A stretch of DNA of 64,000 nucleotides from Solirubrobacterales bacterium (lineage in GTDB: Bacteria > Actinomycetota > Thermoleophilia > Solirubrobacterales > 70-9). A program made the position numbers and the translations under genes. The notes under the pieces were generated by a model. It searched no databases. It was not told the origin of the DNA and saw nothing but the letters and a program-made list of their open reading frames with translations. The stretch spans positions 620,001 to 684,000 of the forward strand of contig JADJRQ010000001.1 of NCBI GenBank assembly GCA_016712175.1. Direction: 5' to 3'. Shown piece after piece: positions 9,211 through 18,976 of this stretch; position 1 is the stretch's first letter, and every line of letters begins with the position of its first letter.

Positions 9211-9248
9211 TTCCCAAAAGAAAGGCCCGGGATTCCTCCCGGGCCTTT
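9211..9248 (-). terminator. Rho-independent terminator of groEL
   Basis: A perfect 11-bp stem (AAAGGCCCGGG at 9221-9231, CCCGGGCCTTT at 9238-9248) with a 6-nt loop. On the minus strand it is followed by CTTTT. It lies 45 bp past the groEL stop and is the clearest intrinsic terminator in the window. Confidence 0.9.
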
Positions 9249-9292
9249 CCGTGCCAGAACCTGAGTTCGGGCGAAGTCTCGAAGGAGACTCC

Positions 9293-10931
9293 TTACATCA
9301 TGCCGCCCATTCCGCCCATGTCGGGCATTGCGGGCATTCCGCCTCCGCCTTCTTCGGCGGGCTCGGCGATGATCGCTTCGGTCACGAGGATGTTCTTCGC
9401 GATCGACGCGGCGTTCTGGAGTGCAGAACGGGTGACGACGGTCGGGTCGAGAACTCCGGCCTTGACCATGTCGCCGTACTCACCGTTGGCGGCATTGAGA
9501 CCTTCACCGGTCTTCATGCTCACGGACCGCGTTGACCACGACCGAACCTTCGAGACCCGAGTTCTCGGCAATCTGCCGGACCGGCTCTTCGAGGGAGCGG
9601 TAGATGATCTGCGCGCCAGTGCGCTCGTCGGCGTCTTCGAACTTGTCGACGTCGAGTCCGTCCTGAGCGTTGAGGAGAGCAACTCCGCCGCCGGGGACGA
9701 TTCCCTCTTCGAGTGCCGCACGGGCAGCCTGGAGGGCGTCTTCGACGCGGTGCTTCTTTTCCTTCATCTCGGTTTCGGTTGCAGCTCCGACCTTGACCAC
9801 GGCTACGCCGCCGGCCAGCTTGGCGAGACGCTCCTGGAGCTTCTCGCGGTCGAACTCGGAATCGGTGTTCTCGATTTCCGACTTGATCTGCTTGATCCGG
9901 CCCTTGATGCCGTCAGCTTCACCGGAACCGTCGATGATCGTGGTCGTGTCCTTGGAGACGACTACGCGGCGGGCCTGTCCGAGCTGGGTCAGCTGGGTGT
10001 TCTCCAGCTTGAGGCCCATCTCTTCGGTGATGACTTCACCACCGGTCAGGATGCCGATGTCTTCGAGCATGCGCTTGCGGCGGTCGCCGAATCCCGGCGC
10101 CTTGACCGCAACACCGGTGAAGGTGCCACGCAGCTTGTTGACGACGAGGGTCGCGAGGCATTCGCCTTCGACGTCCTCGGCGACGATCAGCAGCGGCTTG
10201 CCACCCTGCATGACCTGCTCGAGCACGGGAAGGATGTCCCGGACCGAACCGATCTTCTGGTTGGCGATCAGGACGTACGGCTCTTCGAGAACAGCCTCCA
10301 TCCGGTCCTGGTCGGTGACCATGTAGGGCGAGATGTAGCCCTTGTCGAACTGCATGCCCTCGGTGAACTCGAGTTCCATACCGAAGGTCTGGCCTTCTTC
10401 GACGTTGACAACGCCGTCCTTGCCGACCTTCTCGATCGCGTCGGCAATGATGTTGCCGATCTCGTCGTCAGCTGCCGAAATGGCGGCGACGCGGGCGATC
10501 TGTTCCTTGCCGTTGATCTCCTTGGACTGCTTGTCGCGGAGATTCTCGACGACTACGTCGACGGCCTTCTCGATGCCACGGCGAAGCGCCAGCGGATTTG
10601 CTCCGGCGGCGACGTTCTTCAGGCCCTGGCGGACGATGATCTGGGCGAGCAGGGTGGCGGTGGTGGTTCCGTCACCGGCAACGTCGTTGGTCGCGGTCGC
10701 GACTTCACGAACGAGCTGGGCGCCCTGGTTCTCGAACACGTCTTCGACCTCGATCTCACGAGCGATGGTGACACCGTCGTTCGTGATGGTCGGAGCGCCG
10801 AACTTCTTGTCGAGTACTACGTATCGGCCCTTGGGACCGAGGGTGACCTTGACTGCATTAGCAACGGCGTCAACGCCGTCCTGCAGGGCTCCCCTTGCTT
10901 CTTCTGCGAACTTCAGCTCTTTATGAGCCAT
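9293..10931 (-). CDS. groEL: Chaperonin GroEL, 60 kDa (one-base frameshift)
   Basis: Forms the double-ring ATP-driven folding chamber with GroES. The ATG at 10931 has a perfect AGGAGG at 10941-10946. Landmarks include ATP-binding DGTTTATLLA, DRRKRMLEDI and the Gly/Met-rich tail GGGGMPAMPDMGGMGGMM. The frame is broken near 9518-9527: it reads VVVNAVREHEDR then TGA at 9504, whereas the next frame continues MKTGEGLNAANGEYGDMV to the proper end. Removing one base gives 545 residues, the normal length. As written the product would lack about 70 residues, including part of the equatorial domain. It lies 36 bp downstream of groES in one operon under CIRCE control. Confidence 0.95.
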
Positions 10932-10967
10932 GTTTTCGTACCTCCTGAAAGGCTTGGTTAGAGGGGG

Positions 10968-11255
10968 TTACTGGACCTTGGCGAGGATGTCCGATTCACG
11001 CAGGACGAGCAACTCGTCGCCCTCTACCGTGATGTCGGTCCCGCCGTACTTGGAGTAGAGGACCTCGTCGCCTTCGCTCACGTCGAGCGGGCGGCGGGTT
11101 CCGTCTTCAGCAATGGCGCCATCTCCTGCGGCCACTACCGTTCCCTTCTGGGGCTTCTCCTTGGCCGTCTCAGGAAGGAAAATTCCACTTTCAGTGGTCT
11201 CTTCTTCCTCAACCGGCTTGACGATCAGCCTGTCCCCGAGGGGCTTCAGCTTCAT
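10968..11255 (-). CDS. groES: Co-chaperonin GroES, 10 kDa
   Basis: A 95-residue heptameric lid for GroEL. The sequence MKLKPLGDRLIVKPVEEEE, a mobile loop around ETTESGIFLPETAKEKPQ, and YSKYGGTDI near the end are all family-standard. GGAGG (11262-11266) lies 6 nt before the ATG. It is the first gene of the groES-groEL operon, with a CIRCE operator centred 60 bp upstream, so heat-shock induction through HrcA is expected; hrcA itself is not in this window. Confidence 0.97.
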   Translation of the reverse strand: MKLKPLGDRLIVKPVEEEETTESGIFLPETAKEKPQKGTVVAAGDGAIAEDGTRRPLDVSEGDEVLYSKYGGTDITVEGDELLVLRESDILAKVQ

Positions 11256-11303
11256 TCGATACCTCCGTTGTCATGTGTTCGTAAAGGTCATTCTGTGCTT
11301 CGC

Positions 11304-11328
11304 TGGCACTCTAACGATGAGAGTGCCA
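11304..11328. promoter_or_regulatory. CIRCE operator (HrcA binding site)
   Basis: TGGCACTC, nine bases, GAGTGCCA. This matches the conserved inner part of the CIRCE inverted repeat with its exact 9-bp spacer. It sits 48 bp upstream of the groES start, the usual place for HrcA repression of chaperonin genes. Confidence 0.92.
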
Positions 11329-11448
11329 AAGCGACTTGAAACCATACAGGGTTGGAGTTTCGGGCAATCGAAGGACCTGCGAACGTGGTTCTCCGCCGCG
11401 AAATGGGCATATGGACCTAAATCGCGGCAAAGAACAGCCCCGGGGCCA

Positions 11449-11557
11449 GGTGCGGGGTACGGAGGTGCCCCCGGAGGGCTGGCGACCGAGGCGATCCCGC
11501 AGTTCGACCCGATCAAGGGAGCGTTGGCCCGGAGGAGGTACCTCCGTACCCCGCACC
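11449..11557. repeat. Long inverted repeat, 18-bp perfect arms
   Basis: GGTGCGGGGTACGGAGGT (11449-11466) is the exact reverse complement of bases 11540-11557; the arms are separated by 73 bp. It fills most of the 324-bp gap between groES and the ASCH gene, which otherwise holds only the CIRCE/promoter region (11256-11340). No coding signal is visible in the loop. It could be a mobile palindromic unit or a large RNA hairpin downstream of the ASCH operon. Confidence 0.75.
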
Positions 11558-11579
11558 GGCAGCACCCTGGACAGAGACC

Positions 11580-11978
11580 TCAGTTGGGTGAAGGAACCGT
11601 TCCGAAACCGGCCAGACCGGCTTCGACCACTTGCGAGAAGTGGATGATCGTGACCAGGGCGTCCGGTTCGATCTCGCGGTCGTAGATCTGCTCGAGGAAG
11701 CCGCGGGTCTCTTCCACCCGGCGGAATTCCGGATTGTCGCGCTCGATGTCGCGCGGTGAAATGTCCGAGAGGCGCTTGACTTCGACTTCGTCGATGATCG
11801 CCGAGAAGATCTTTTCGCGGCGTGAATGTCTTGAGCCGACCGTCACCCAGACGACCTGGCTGCGCTCGTACTTCTGTGACTTGTTGCCAAGCCGGATCGT
11901 TGCCGTCTTCCGGCCGCGCTTCAGCTGGTCGACGAAGAGGGGGGAATAGAAATTAAGTGCGTAGAGCCCGTGAGCCAT
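11580..11978 (-). CDS. ASCH-domain protein
   Basis: 132 residues. The amino-terminal half, LYALNFYSPLFVDQLKRGRK followed by TATIRLG, matches the ASCH (PUA-like) fold, whose members are predicted or shown to bind or process RNA; some have other roles. The VVWVTVGSRHSRREKIFSAI strand-turn-strand segment fits the barrel. It starts 6 bp after the Crp/Fnr gene and is the last gene of the lhr-crp-ASCH leftward run, which hints at a nucleic-acid-related role. Substrate unknown. Confidence 0.75.
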   Translation of the reverse strand: MAHGLYALNFYSPLFVDQLKRGRKTATIRLGNKSQKYERSQVVWVTVGSRHSRREKIFSAIIDEVEVKRLSDISPRDIERDNPEFRRVEETRGFLEQIYDREIEPDALVTIIHFSQVVEAGLAGFGTVPSPN

Positions 11979-11984
11979 CGGTTC

Positions 11985-12680
11985 CTAGAATATGTAGTTG
12001 CCGAGCTTGGCGGGTTCCAGGATGGTCACCTGGCCCCGGCCCGCCCGCACCACGCCGGATCGCTCGAGATCGGCGAGAAACCGGCTGACGCTTTCGCGGG
12101 ACGTTCCGGCAAGCTGGGCCAGATCGGCCTGGTTCATCCGGATCGTCACTTCACTCTGATTGCCGTCGTGACCTTCGTCGTCGACCAGCTGTGAAAGAAC
12201 GCCGGCAACTCTCGAAGGCACCGTCTGGAACGACTGGCGGGAGATGCGCTCGTTGGCCGCACGCAGGCGGCGGGTGAGTGCCGCGACCATCTTCACCGTG
12301 ATCTCCGGATGACGTTCGAGCAGTGATCGCACATCGCTGGCGGGCAGAGCGAGCAGTTCGCCTTCGCCGCCGAGGGTCTCGACGCTGGCTGACCTGACTT
12401 CACCGTCGAGCATCGCCAATTCGCCGACGATGTCGCCCGACGTGAGCGTCGCCAGCGTTATCGCGCGGCCGTCGGGATGTTCCCTGGTGACCCGGAAAGT
12501 TCCGCTTCGGACGATGTAACAGGCGTCGGAATTGTCGCCCTCATGGAAGACCCTCGTCCCTTCCGGATACGACCGCGGGACCGCCACCCGAGAGAACCTC
12601 TCGAGATCGTCGTCTCCCAGTTCAGCGAACAGGGGAACACTCCGGAGAAGTCCGGCGACTGAATCCTCATCCAAAGACAC
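11985..12680 (-). CDS. Crp/Fnr-family transcriptional regulator
   Basis: 231 residues. A cyclic-nucleotide-binding-type beta barrel spans residues 13-130 or so (LFAELGDDDLERFSRV, GDIVGELAMLDGEVRSASVE). A dimer helix and a winged helix follow, with recognition helix SRESVSRFLADLE. The R-S-A-S pattern in the phosphate-binding cassette is compatible with cAMP binding, so it may be a Crp-like activator. There are no Fnr-type cysteine clusters. The start is taken as GTG at 12680, 19 bp after lhr; the ribosome site is poor, so a TTG two codons later is possible. Confidence 0.88.
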   Translation of the reverse strand: MSLDEDSVAGLLRSVPLFAELGDDDLERFSRVAVPRSYPEGTRVFHEGDNSDACYIVRSGTFRVTREHPDGRAITLATLTSGDIVGELAMLDGEVRSASVETLGGEGELLALPASDVRSLLERHPEITVKMVAALTRRLRAANERISRQSFQTVPSRVAGVLSQLVDDEGHDGNQSEVTIRMNQADLAQLAGTSRESVSRFLADLERSGVVRAGRGQVTILEPAKLGNYIF

Positions 12681-12699
12681 AGGAGAAGTATCCCTTAAC

Positions 12700-15600
12700 T
12701 CAGGCCGGCACGACCAATTTGCGTGGCTGGCGGCTGAAGCCGGCCTGGACCAGCGCGCCCTCGAAGCCGGATCCGATCAGGGCCTCGCCGTCGAAACGCT
12801 CGATCTTCAGGGGAGCGATCAGCCCCTCCTCGGCGCACCTCGCGAATTCACCGAGCAGGCGGATCAGCTCGTCGCCCGAGAGTTCGGGGTCGAGCCGCAG
12901 AATGCCTTTGCCGCCCTTCTCGAGGTAGAGCAGCGGTTTCCCGGAGCGCAGGAGGACGTACGAACCCGGCGAGCGAGCGAGGCGGCGGCGGTTCTCGAGC
13001 TTCGGCCACTTCAGAGTCGCGCCGTATGGGTTCGCCGGATCGGTTGAAGCGAGCACGGTCAGTGTTTCGTCATCGAGCGGTTGGGAGCGAAGTCGCTCGA
13101 CTGCCCCGGGCAGGGCGAACTGGGCACCACCGAGGCCTTCGACGAAATAGCCGCGGCGAGCAGAGCCCAGGACTTCGAGGTTCGAGAGTTCCGGGTAGAG
13201 CGTGGAGAAACCGCCCGGGATGCCTTCGGCGAGCGCCATCTCGCGGGTCAGGATGCCGTGGCGCTCCAGCATCAGTTCGGCCTGCGCACGGAAGCGCGGT
13301 CCGGCGGCCGGCGAGTTCCTGAACAGAGTCTCGGTCAGAGACCAGCGGCCCTGGACGGTCGGGCTGGCGGCGGCGCGGCGGCGGGAAAAACGGCGTCCGG
13401 CCTGGACCCGCGGAACCGACCGCAGCCGCGGAGCCCGCAACGGGGCAAAAGAATCATTGGTGATCTCGCCGGTGAAGGCCAGGTCCCAGATCGCCGAGTG
13501 GAGCTCCTCCGCCTTGTGGTCCAGCTCGGCGACCAGATCGAGCCAGAAGGCGGGGCCATTGGCGAGGCGCTCGCGGATTGAGTTGTGGACCGGCCCTTCC
13601 GGCCGCTCCAGCTTGATGTTCGCGGGAGGCGGACCGGCCAGGCGCACGTCTTCGCGGAAGTAGAAGGCGACTCGCCCGTCGGCGCGGCCGATTGCGCCGG
13701 CGCCGATCCAGACGATTTCGCCGCTGGTGCAGAGCTCGTCCAGCCAGGCCGGGTTATACGCGCCGACGCGGCGTGGCAGCACGTCTCGTTCCCAGACTTT
13801 CGGAGTCAGGGCCACGCCCTGGAGCGGCACCAGGATCTCGCGCAGTCGATCAGGGCCGGCTCCGGCGCGGCGGAAACGGTCGACCCCCTGCCACGAGGCG
13901 ACGAAGCGCGCATAGGTCGCAGCATCGGCCGGCTCGACTTCCTGCCGGAGGTGGGCGAGGCTGGCCCGCCGGACCCGGCGGAGCACGTCGGCTTCACACC
14001 ATTCGCGCTGGGTGCCGCCCGGCAGGATCTCGCCACGCATGACCACACCGGCTGCCTCGAGCTGGGCCAGAGCCGGAGTCGGATCGACCCCGTACCGGTC
14101 GCGCAGCTGGGCGGTCGGGAATGGGCCGTGGGTCCGGGCGTATCTGGAGACCAGGGTCACCATCGGCTCCTCCCGTTCTTCGAGGTAGGTGGCAGGCAGG
14201 CCCCCGGGAGGCGACACGCCAAGCGCGTCGCGGTAAAGACCGGCGTCCTCGGCTGCGATGAATCGAACCTCGCCGTTGACCCGGACCTCTGCCACCCGGC
14301 GCTCCTTGATCAGGTTCTCGAGCATCGACTTTGCCGACTTGCCGTCCTCGGTGCGGGCTTCCGCCTCGGCCCCGGTCAGGTCTCCGAGGCGCCTCAGGAT
14401 CTGCTGGAGACCATCGCGATCGGTGGCCCGGCTGTGTTCGGTCAGGTGCTGGAGGGATTCTTCGACCTCGATCAGCGCGTCCGGCTCGATCAGCTCGCGC
14501 AGCTCGTCCTGGCCGAGCAGTTCCCGCAATAGCTCGCGGTCCAGGGAGAGCGCCGTTGCCTTGCGTTCGGCGTTCGGGGTGTCGCCTTCGTACATGTAAG
14601 TGGCGACGTAGTCGAAGAGCAGGGAAGAAGCGAAGGGGGAAGCCGTCTGGGTCTCGACTTCGACCAGCGACAGCTCGCGCGAATGGAGACCCCGCAGCAG
14701 GGCATCGAGGCCGGGCAAGTCGAACACATCCTGCAGGCACTCGCGGTAGGTCTCGAGGATCACCGGGAACCGCGGGAAGTCCTGGGCGACTTCGAGCAGG
14801 CTCTGCGACTTCAGCCGCTGCTGCCAGAGCGGGGTGCGCTTGCCGGGGTAGGCCCGGGGGATCAGTAGTGAGCGGGCCGCGTTCTCGCGGAACCGGGCGC
14901 CGAAAAGCGCGGAGGTCCCGAGCTCGCGCACGACCAGGTCCTCGAGCTCGTCCGGCTCGATCATCACCAGGTCCGAAGACGGTGGCTCGTCGGCGTCGGG
15001 CAGGTGGATCGCGATGCCATCGTCGGAATAGATCGCGTCAGCTTCGAGGTCGTGTTCGTCACGCAGCTTGCGGGCGATCGCGAGGCCCCAGGCAGAGTGG
15101 ACCCGGCCGCCATAGGGCGAGAGGACACAGAGGCGCCAGTCGCCGATCTCGTCGCGGAACCGCTCGATAACGATCGAGGTGTCAGAAGGCACGACCCGGG
15201 TCGCGTCCTGCTGCTCCTTGAGGTAAGCGACGAGGTTCTGCGCCGCCATCGGATCGAGGTGATGGGTCTTTTCGAGTTCTTCCGGTTCGGAGTTGACCGC
15301 TTCTCGGGAGAAGGCGCCGATTGCCTTGCCGAGCTCGGCGGGCCGCCCGATGCCGTCGCCGCGCCAGAACGGGATCGCACCCGGGACGCCCGGCGCCGGG
15401 ATCACGATCACCCGGTCGCGGGTGATCTCCTGGATCCGCCAGCTCGAGGCTCCGAGCAGGAATACCTGGCCGGCCCGCGCTTCGTAGACCATCTCCTCGT
15501 CGAGCTCGCCGACCCGGCGTCCGTCCGGCAGGTGGACTCCGTAGAGGCCGCGGTCGGGAATCGTGCCGGCATTGGTGACGACCAGCGAACGCGAACCCTT

Positions 15601-17214
15601 GCGTCCTTCGATCGTCGCCTCGGTCCGGTCCCAGACGATCCGCGGCCGCAGCTCGGCGAAACGGTCCGACGGATAGCGACCGTCGAGCATGTCGAGCACG
15701 TTCTCGAAGTTCTCTTCGGAGAGTTCGGCGAAAGATGCAGTCTGCGTGACCAGCTCGAAGGCGTCTTTCGTATTCCACTGGTCGAGCGCCGCCATCGAAA
15801 CCAGGTGCTGGGCCAGAACGTCCAGCGGGTTGACCGGGATCACCGTTTCCTCGATCTGGCCGTCACGCATTCGCTGCGTGACCACCGCGCTCTCGAGCAG
15901 GTCGCCGCGGAACTTGGGGAAGATCCGGCCCTTCGAGGTCTCGCCGAGACCGTGACCGGCGCGGCCGATCCGCTGGAGGCCGCGGCTGACCGACTTCGGC
16001 GACTCGACCTGGATGACCAGGTCAACCGCGCCCATGTCGATCCCGAGCTCGAGTGACGAGGTCGCGACCAGACAGGGGATCTGACCAGACTTCAGCTGCT
16101 CTTCGACCACGGTGCGTTCGTCGTGGGAAAGCGAGCCGTGATGAGCCTTGGCGAGGACCGGACCGACTTCTTCGTCTTCGTTGATCGGGACCGTCTCGGT
16201 CGCCGTGCGGTTCGGTGACTCCTCCGTCTCGCCTTCTTCATCGAGTTCGTTCAGCCGTTGCGCAAGACGTTCGGAAGCGCGGCGGTTATTGACAAAGATG
16301 ATGGTCGAGGTGTGCTCCTTGACCAGGGCCAGAAGTTCGGGGTAGATCGCCGGCCAGATCGAACGGACGTGGCCTTCGCCGGGCCCGCCCACCGACTGGT
16401 CGCTGACCACCGGGTTGCTCATGTCCGAGACCGGCACCACGATCTCGAGGTCGAGCTTCTTCGGCTCGCCGGCATCGACGATCTCACACTCACGTTTCGG
16501 CCCGGCCAGGAATTTGGCGATGCGCTCGAGAGGGCGCTGGGTAGCCGAAAGTCCTATGCGCTGAACGGAACGAGGTGCGTCAACAGGACTGGGTGCGTTT
16601 TCTACACCTATGGTGGAGCTTTCGCACCCAGTCCCCGGTTTTGCTTCGATCCCGTGTTGGACCAGGTGGTCCAGCCGTTCCAGGGTCAAGGCGAGGTGGG
16701 CTCCCCTCTTCGTCGCCGCTACCGCGTGGATCTCGTCGACGATCACCGTCTCGACCGAGTGGAAGATTTCCCGCGCGCCCGACGAAAGCATCAGGTAGAG
16801 CGATTCCGGGGTGGTGATCAGGATGTCCGGTGGGTTCCGGCGCATCTTCTGCCGTTCCGACTGGGGCGTGTCACCGGTGCGCAGTGCGACCGAAATATCG
16901 GAGCCGATGCCGGCCAGCGGTGCCTTCAGGTTGCGATCGATGTCGTACGAGAGTGCCTTCAGCGGCGATACGTAAACCAGTTTCACCCCGGGAGCGCGGT
17001 CCGGACGCCGGGCGAGGCTGTCGATACCCCAGAGGAAGCTCGCCAGGGTCTTGCCGGAGCCGGTCGGAGCGCAGATCAGGGTGTTCTTGCCACTACTGAT
17101 CGCTTTCCAGCCTTCAGCCTGGGCGCGGGTCGCCCCTTCAAAGGTGGCCTCGAACCAGCGCCGGACTTCGGGACTGAAGGGAGAAAGCGGATTCAGGGTC
17201 GCTTTTTTGGCCAT
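12700..17214 (-). CDS. lhr: Lhr-family ATP-dependent DNA helicase (long form)
   Basis: 1504 residues, close to the length of the mycobacterial Lhr, a DNA-damage-linked 3'-5' helicase. Helicase motifs: APTGSGKT (49-56), VDEIHA (159-164), GLSATQRP (221-228), QRIGRAGHG. Domain 2, the winged helix and the Lhr core follow, then a long carboxy-terminal domain. Between LDHLVQ and QRIGLSAT, where the family has a short loop, there are about 28 extra residues. Their DNA is a near-perfect palindrome (16586-16634) encoding residues 194-210. The frame stays open, so the enzyme may tolerate the insert in this surface loop between motifs II and III. It is first in a leftward run with crp and ASCH genes. 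Confidence 0.93.
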   Translation of the reverse strand: MAKKATLNPLSPFSPEVRRWFEATFEGATRAQAEGWKAISSGKNTLICAPTGSGKTLASFLWGIDSLARRPDRAPGVKLVYVSPLKALSYDIDRNLKAPLAGIGSDISVALRTGDTPQSERQKMRRNPPDILITTPESLYLMLSSGAREIFHSVETVIVDEIHAVAATKRGAHLALTLERLDHLVQHGIEAKPGTGCESSTIGVENAPSPVDAPRSVQRIGLSATQRPLERIAKFLAGPKRECEIVDAGEPKKLDLEIVVPVSDMSNPVVSDQSVGGPGEGHVRSIWPAIYPELLALVKEHTSTIIFVNNRRASERLAQRLNELDEEGETEESPNRTATETVPINEDEEVGPVLAKAHHGSLSHDERTVVEEQLKSGQIPCLVATSSLELGIDMGAVDLVIQVESPKSVSRGLQRIGRAGHGLGETSKGRIFPKFRGDLLESAVVTQRMRDGQIEETVIPVNPLDVLAQHLVSMAALDQWNTKDAFELVTQTASFAELSEENFENVLDMLDGRYPSDRFAELRPRIVWDRTEATIEGRKGSRSLVVTNAGTIPDRGLYGVHLPDGRRVGELDEEMVYEARAGQVFLLGASSWRIQEITRDRVIVIPAPGVPGAIPFWRGDGIGRPAELGKAIGAFSREAVNSEPEELEKTHHLDPMAAQNLVAYLKEQQDATRVVPSDTSIVIERFRDEIGDWRLCVLSPYGGRVHSAWGLAIARKLRDEHDLEADAIYSDDGIAIHLPDADEPPSSDLVMIEPDELEDLVVRELGTSALFGARFRENAARSLLIPRAYPGKRTPLWQQRLKSQSLLEVAQDFPRFPVILETYRECLQDVFDLPGLDALLRGLHSRELSLVEVETQTASPFASSLLFDYVATYMYEGDTPNAERKATALSLDRELLRELLGQDELRELIEPDALIEVEESLQHLTEHSRATDRDGLQQILRRLGDLTGAEAEARTEDGKSAKSMLENLIKERRVAEVRVNGEVRFIAAEDAGLYRDALGVSPPGGLPATYLEEREEPMVTLVSRYARTHGPFPTAQLRDRYGVDPTPALAQLEAAGVVMRGEILPGGTQREWCEADVLRRVRRASLAHLRQEVEPADAATYARFVASWQGVDRFRRAGAGPDRLREILVPLQGVALTPKVWERDVLPRRVGAYNPAWLDELCTSGEIVWIGAGAIGRADGRVAFYFREDVRLAGPPPANIKLERPEGPVHNSIRERLANGPAFWLDLVAELDHKAEELHSAIWDLAFTGEITNDSFAPLRAPRLRSVPRVQAGRRFSRRRAAASPTVQGRWSLTETLFRNSPAAGPRFRAQAELMLERHGILTREMALAEGIPGGFSTLYPELSNLEVLGSARRGYFVEGLGGAQFALPGAVERLRSQPLDDETLTVLASTDPANPYGATLKWPKLENRRRLARSPGSYVLLRSGKPLLYLEKGGKGILRLDPELSGDELIRLLGEFARCAEEGLIAPLKIERFDGEALIGSGFEGALVQAGFSRQPRKLVVPA
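16586..16634. repeat. 49-bp palindromic element inserted in frame inside lhr
   Basis: Outer arms GGACTGGGTGCG (16586-16597) and CGCACCCAGTCC (16623-16634) pair perfectly. Inner arms CTACACC and GGTGGAG pair with one mismatch around a TAT loop. It encodes 17 residues not expected in the helicase family, so it looks like an inserted palindromic element, comparable in concept to the protein-coding palindromic elements known from Rickettsia. A partial second copy may lie at 17372-17410. Confidence 0.7.
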
Positions 17215-17445
17215 TTCTAACCCCTGAACGCTACTCCTCCGGGGTTACCACCCACACTCACCGGGTAAGAACTCAGGCGGCGGCCGGAGCTGCACCTGAT
17301 CCGTCACCGGCACCCGTACGAATGCAAGACCCGCCACTGCGATAAAAATTAGGGAGCCAGAGCGCACCTATTGCGTTTTCGGGTGGTTACTAGGATTGAA
17401 CACCCAGTCCAGTCTCGTCCGGAACTGGCTCCCAGGAAAGAACAA

Positions 17446-18932
17446 GTGAGCCGTATCCCCAGTTCAAAGACCGAAGGATCAACACCCTCAGGGGCGGCTG
17501 ATCGCAGCCCTGATGTCGTTTCTGGACGCCCCTCGGGTCCCAACACTGCCGCCCACCTGCGCCGCCTTCGGCGCTGGGCGCTTGCTCTGGCCGATACAAC
17601 TGGCATCGCAGTTGGCATCCTAATCGCCTGGGAAATCGGCAAGCTGGCCGATCAGAATCTCTTCTGGGCCACGATGATCGTCCCGCTCTGGATTTTCATC
17701 GCCAAGCTCTACAACCTCTACGACCGGGACGATCGCCGGATCCAGCATCGCACCGCGGAGGAAATCCCCTCCCTGCTGGCTACCGCGGCGATCACCGTCG
17801 TAACTGCCAAGACCCTGACCGAACTGCTGCCAATACCGGCCTTCCCGAGCGCCGCAATGATCCTCATCGGCGGCATCGCCGTGATCATCTCGATCGCCCT
17901 GCGCGGCATGGTGCGAAGCCTCTATCGGAAGGTGGCCGATCCGGAGAAGACAATCATCGTCGGTTCCGGCACCAAAGCCGCCCTGGTTTCGAAACGCCTC
18001 GCCCAGGAAGCAGGCAACACAATCCAGCTGAGCGGTTTCGTTGCCCAGTCGCCGGACGGCGGACGCGGAGGTCCGGTAGACCTCGGCATTAAGTATTTCG
18101 GCGCGATCGAAAACCTCTCCGAAGTGTCTCAGGACCGGGAGATCGCCAGAGTAGTCATCGCCGACGACAGCCTCGACTCCCGTGCGATCAACTCGATCAT
18201 CAATACCTGCCGCGACTCTGGCGTCGCCGTCACCTGGTGCCCGCGAACCAGGAAGTTCTCGGCCCGGATACCGAACTGAACCGCATCGCCGAAGTGCCGA
18301 TGCTGGACTTCCATTTCAGCATCCCGCCACGTTCGACGATGGCGATCAAGCGGGCCCTCGACTTCAGCGTCTCGGCCGCGCTGCTCATGCTGACATCGCC
18401 ACTCCTCCTGCTCTCCGCCGTCTTCATAAAGCTTGACTCGGAGGGCCCGGTGTTCTTCCGGCAGGTCCGCGTCGGCAAGAAGGGCAAGAAGTTCACGATG
18501 TTCAAGCTGCGCACCATGGACGCCGACGCGGAGTCACAGCTCGACGACCTGATCGACCTCGACGCGCTGGAAGAACCGGCCTTCAAGATTCACAACGATC
18601 CTCGCATCACCAGGGTCGGCCGCTTCCTGCGACGCTCGAGCATGGACGAGATTCCCCAGTTCATCAATGTGCTGAAGGGTGACATGTCGCTGGTCGGACC
18701 CCGGCCGGAAGAAGAAGCAGTTGTCGCGCTCTATGACGAGCGCCAGCGTCAGCGTCTCAGCGTCAAGCCCGGACTGACCGGACCGATGCAGGTCGCCGGC
18801 CGTGGCAGCCTCAACTTCGAAGAGCGACTCGCCCTCGAACGCGACTACCTCGACAACCTGACAATCGCCGGTGACATCTCGATCCTGGCCCGCACCCCCA
18901 AGGCCGTAATCCGCGGGGACGGCGCTTTCTAG
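17446..18932 (+). CDS. Polyprenyl glycosylphosphotransferase, initiating sugar transferase (frameshifted)
   Basis: Transfers sugar-1-phosphate to undecaprenyl phosphate to start polysaccharide units at the inner membrane. The GTG at 17446 has AGGAAAG 7 nt upstream. Residues 40-170 or so are hydrophobic helices, followed by a Rossmann-like regulatory domain (TIIVGSGTKAALV). The catalytic PglC/WbaP domain comes last: KRALDFSVSAALL, FKLRTMDADAE, SSMDEIPQFINVLKGDMSLV, GPRPE, VKPGLTGPMQV. A base is missing near 18235: the first frame ends in CPRTRKFSARIPN while the next continues VPANQEVLGPDTELNRIAEV. Restoring it gives 495 residues, the family norm. It is the first gene of the polysaccharide locus. 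Confidence 0.9.
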
Positions 18933-18976
18933 AGCCGTCGGGAGCCTTCCCGCCCACGGTGCCATAGCCTCACAAC

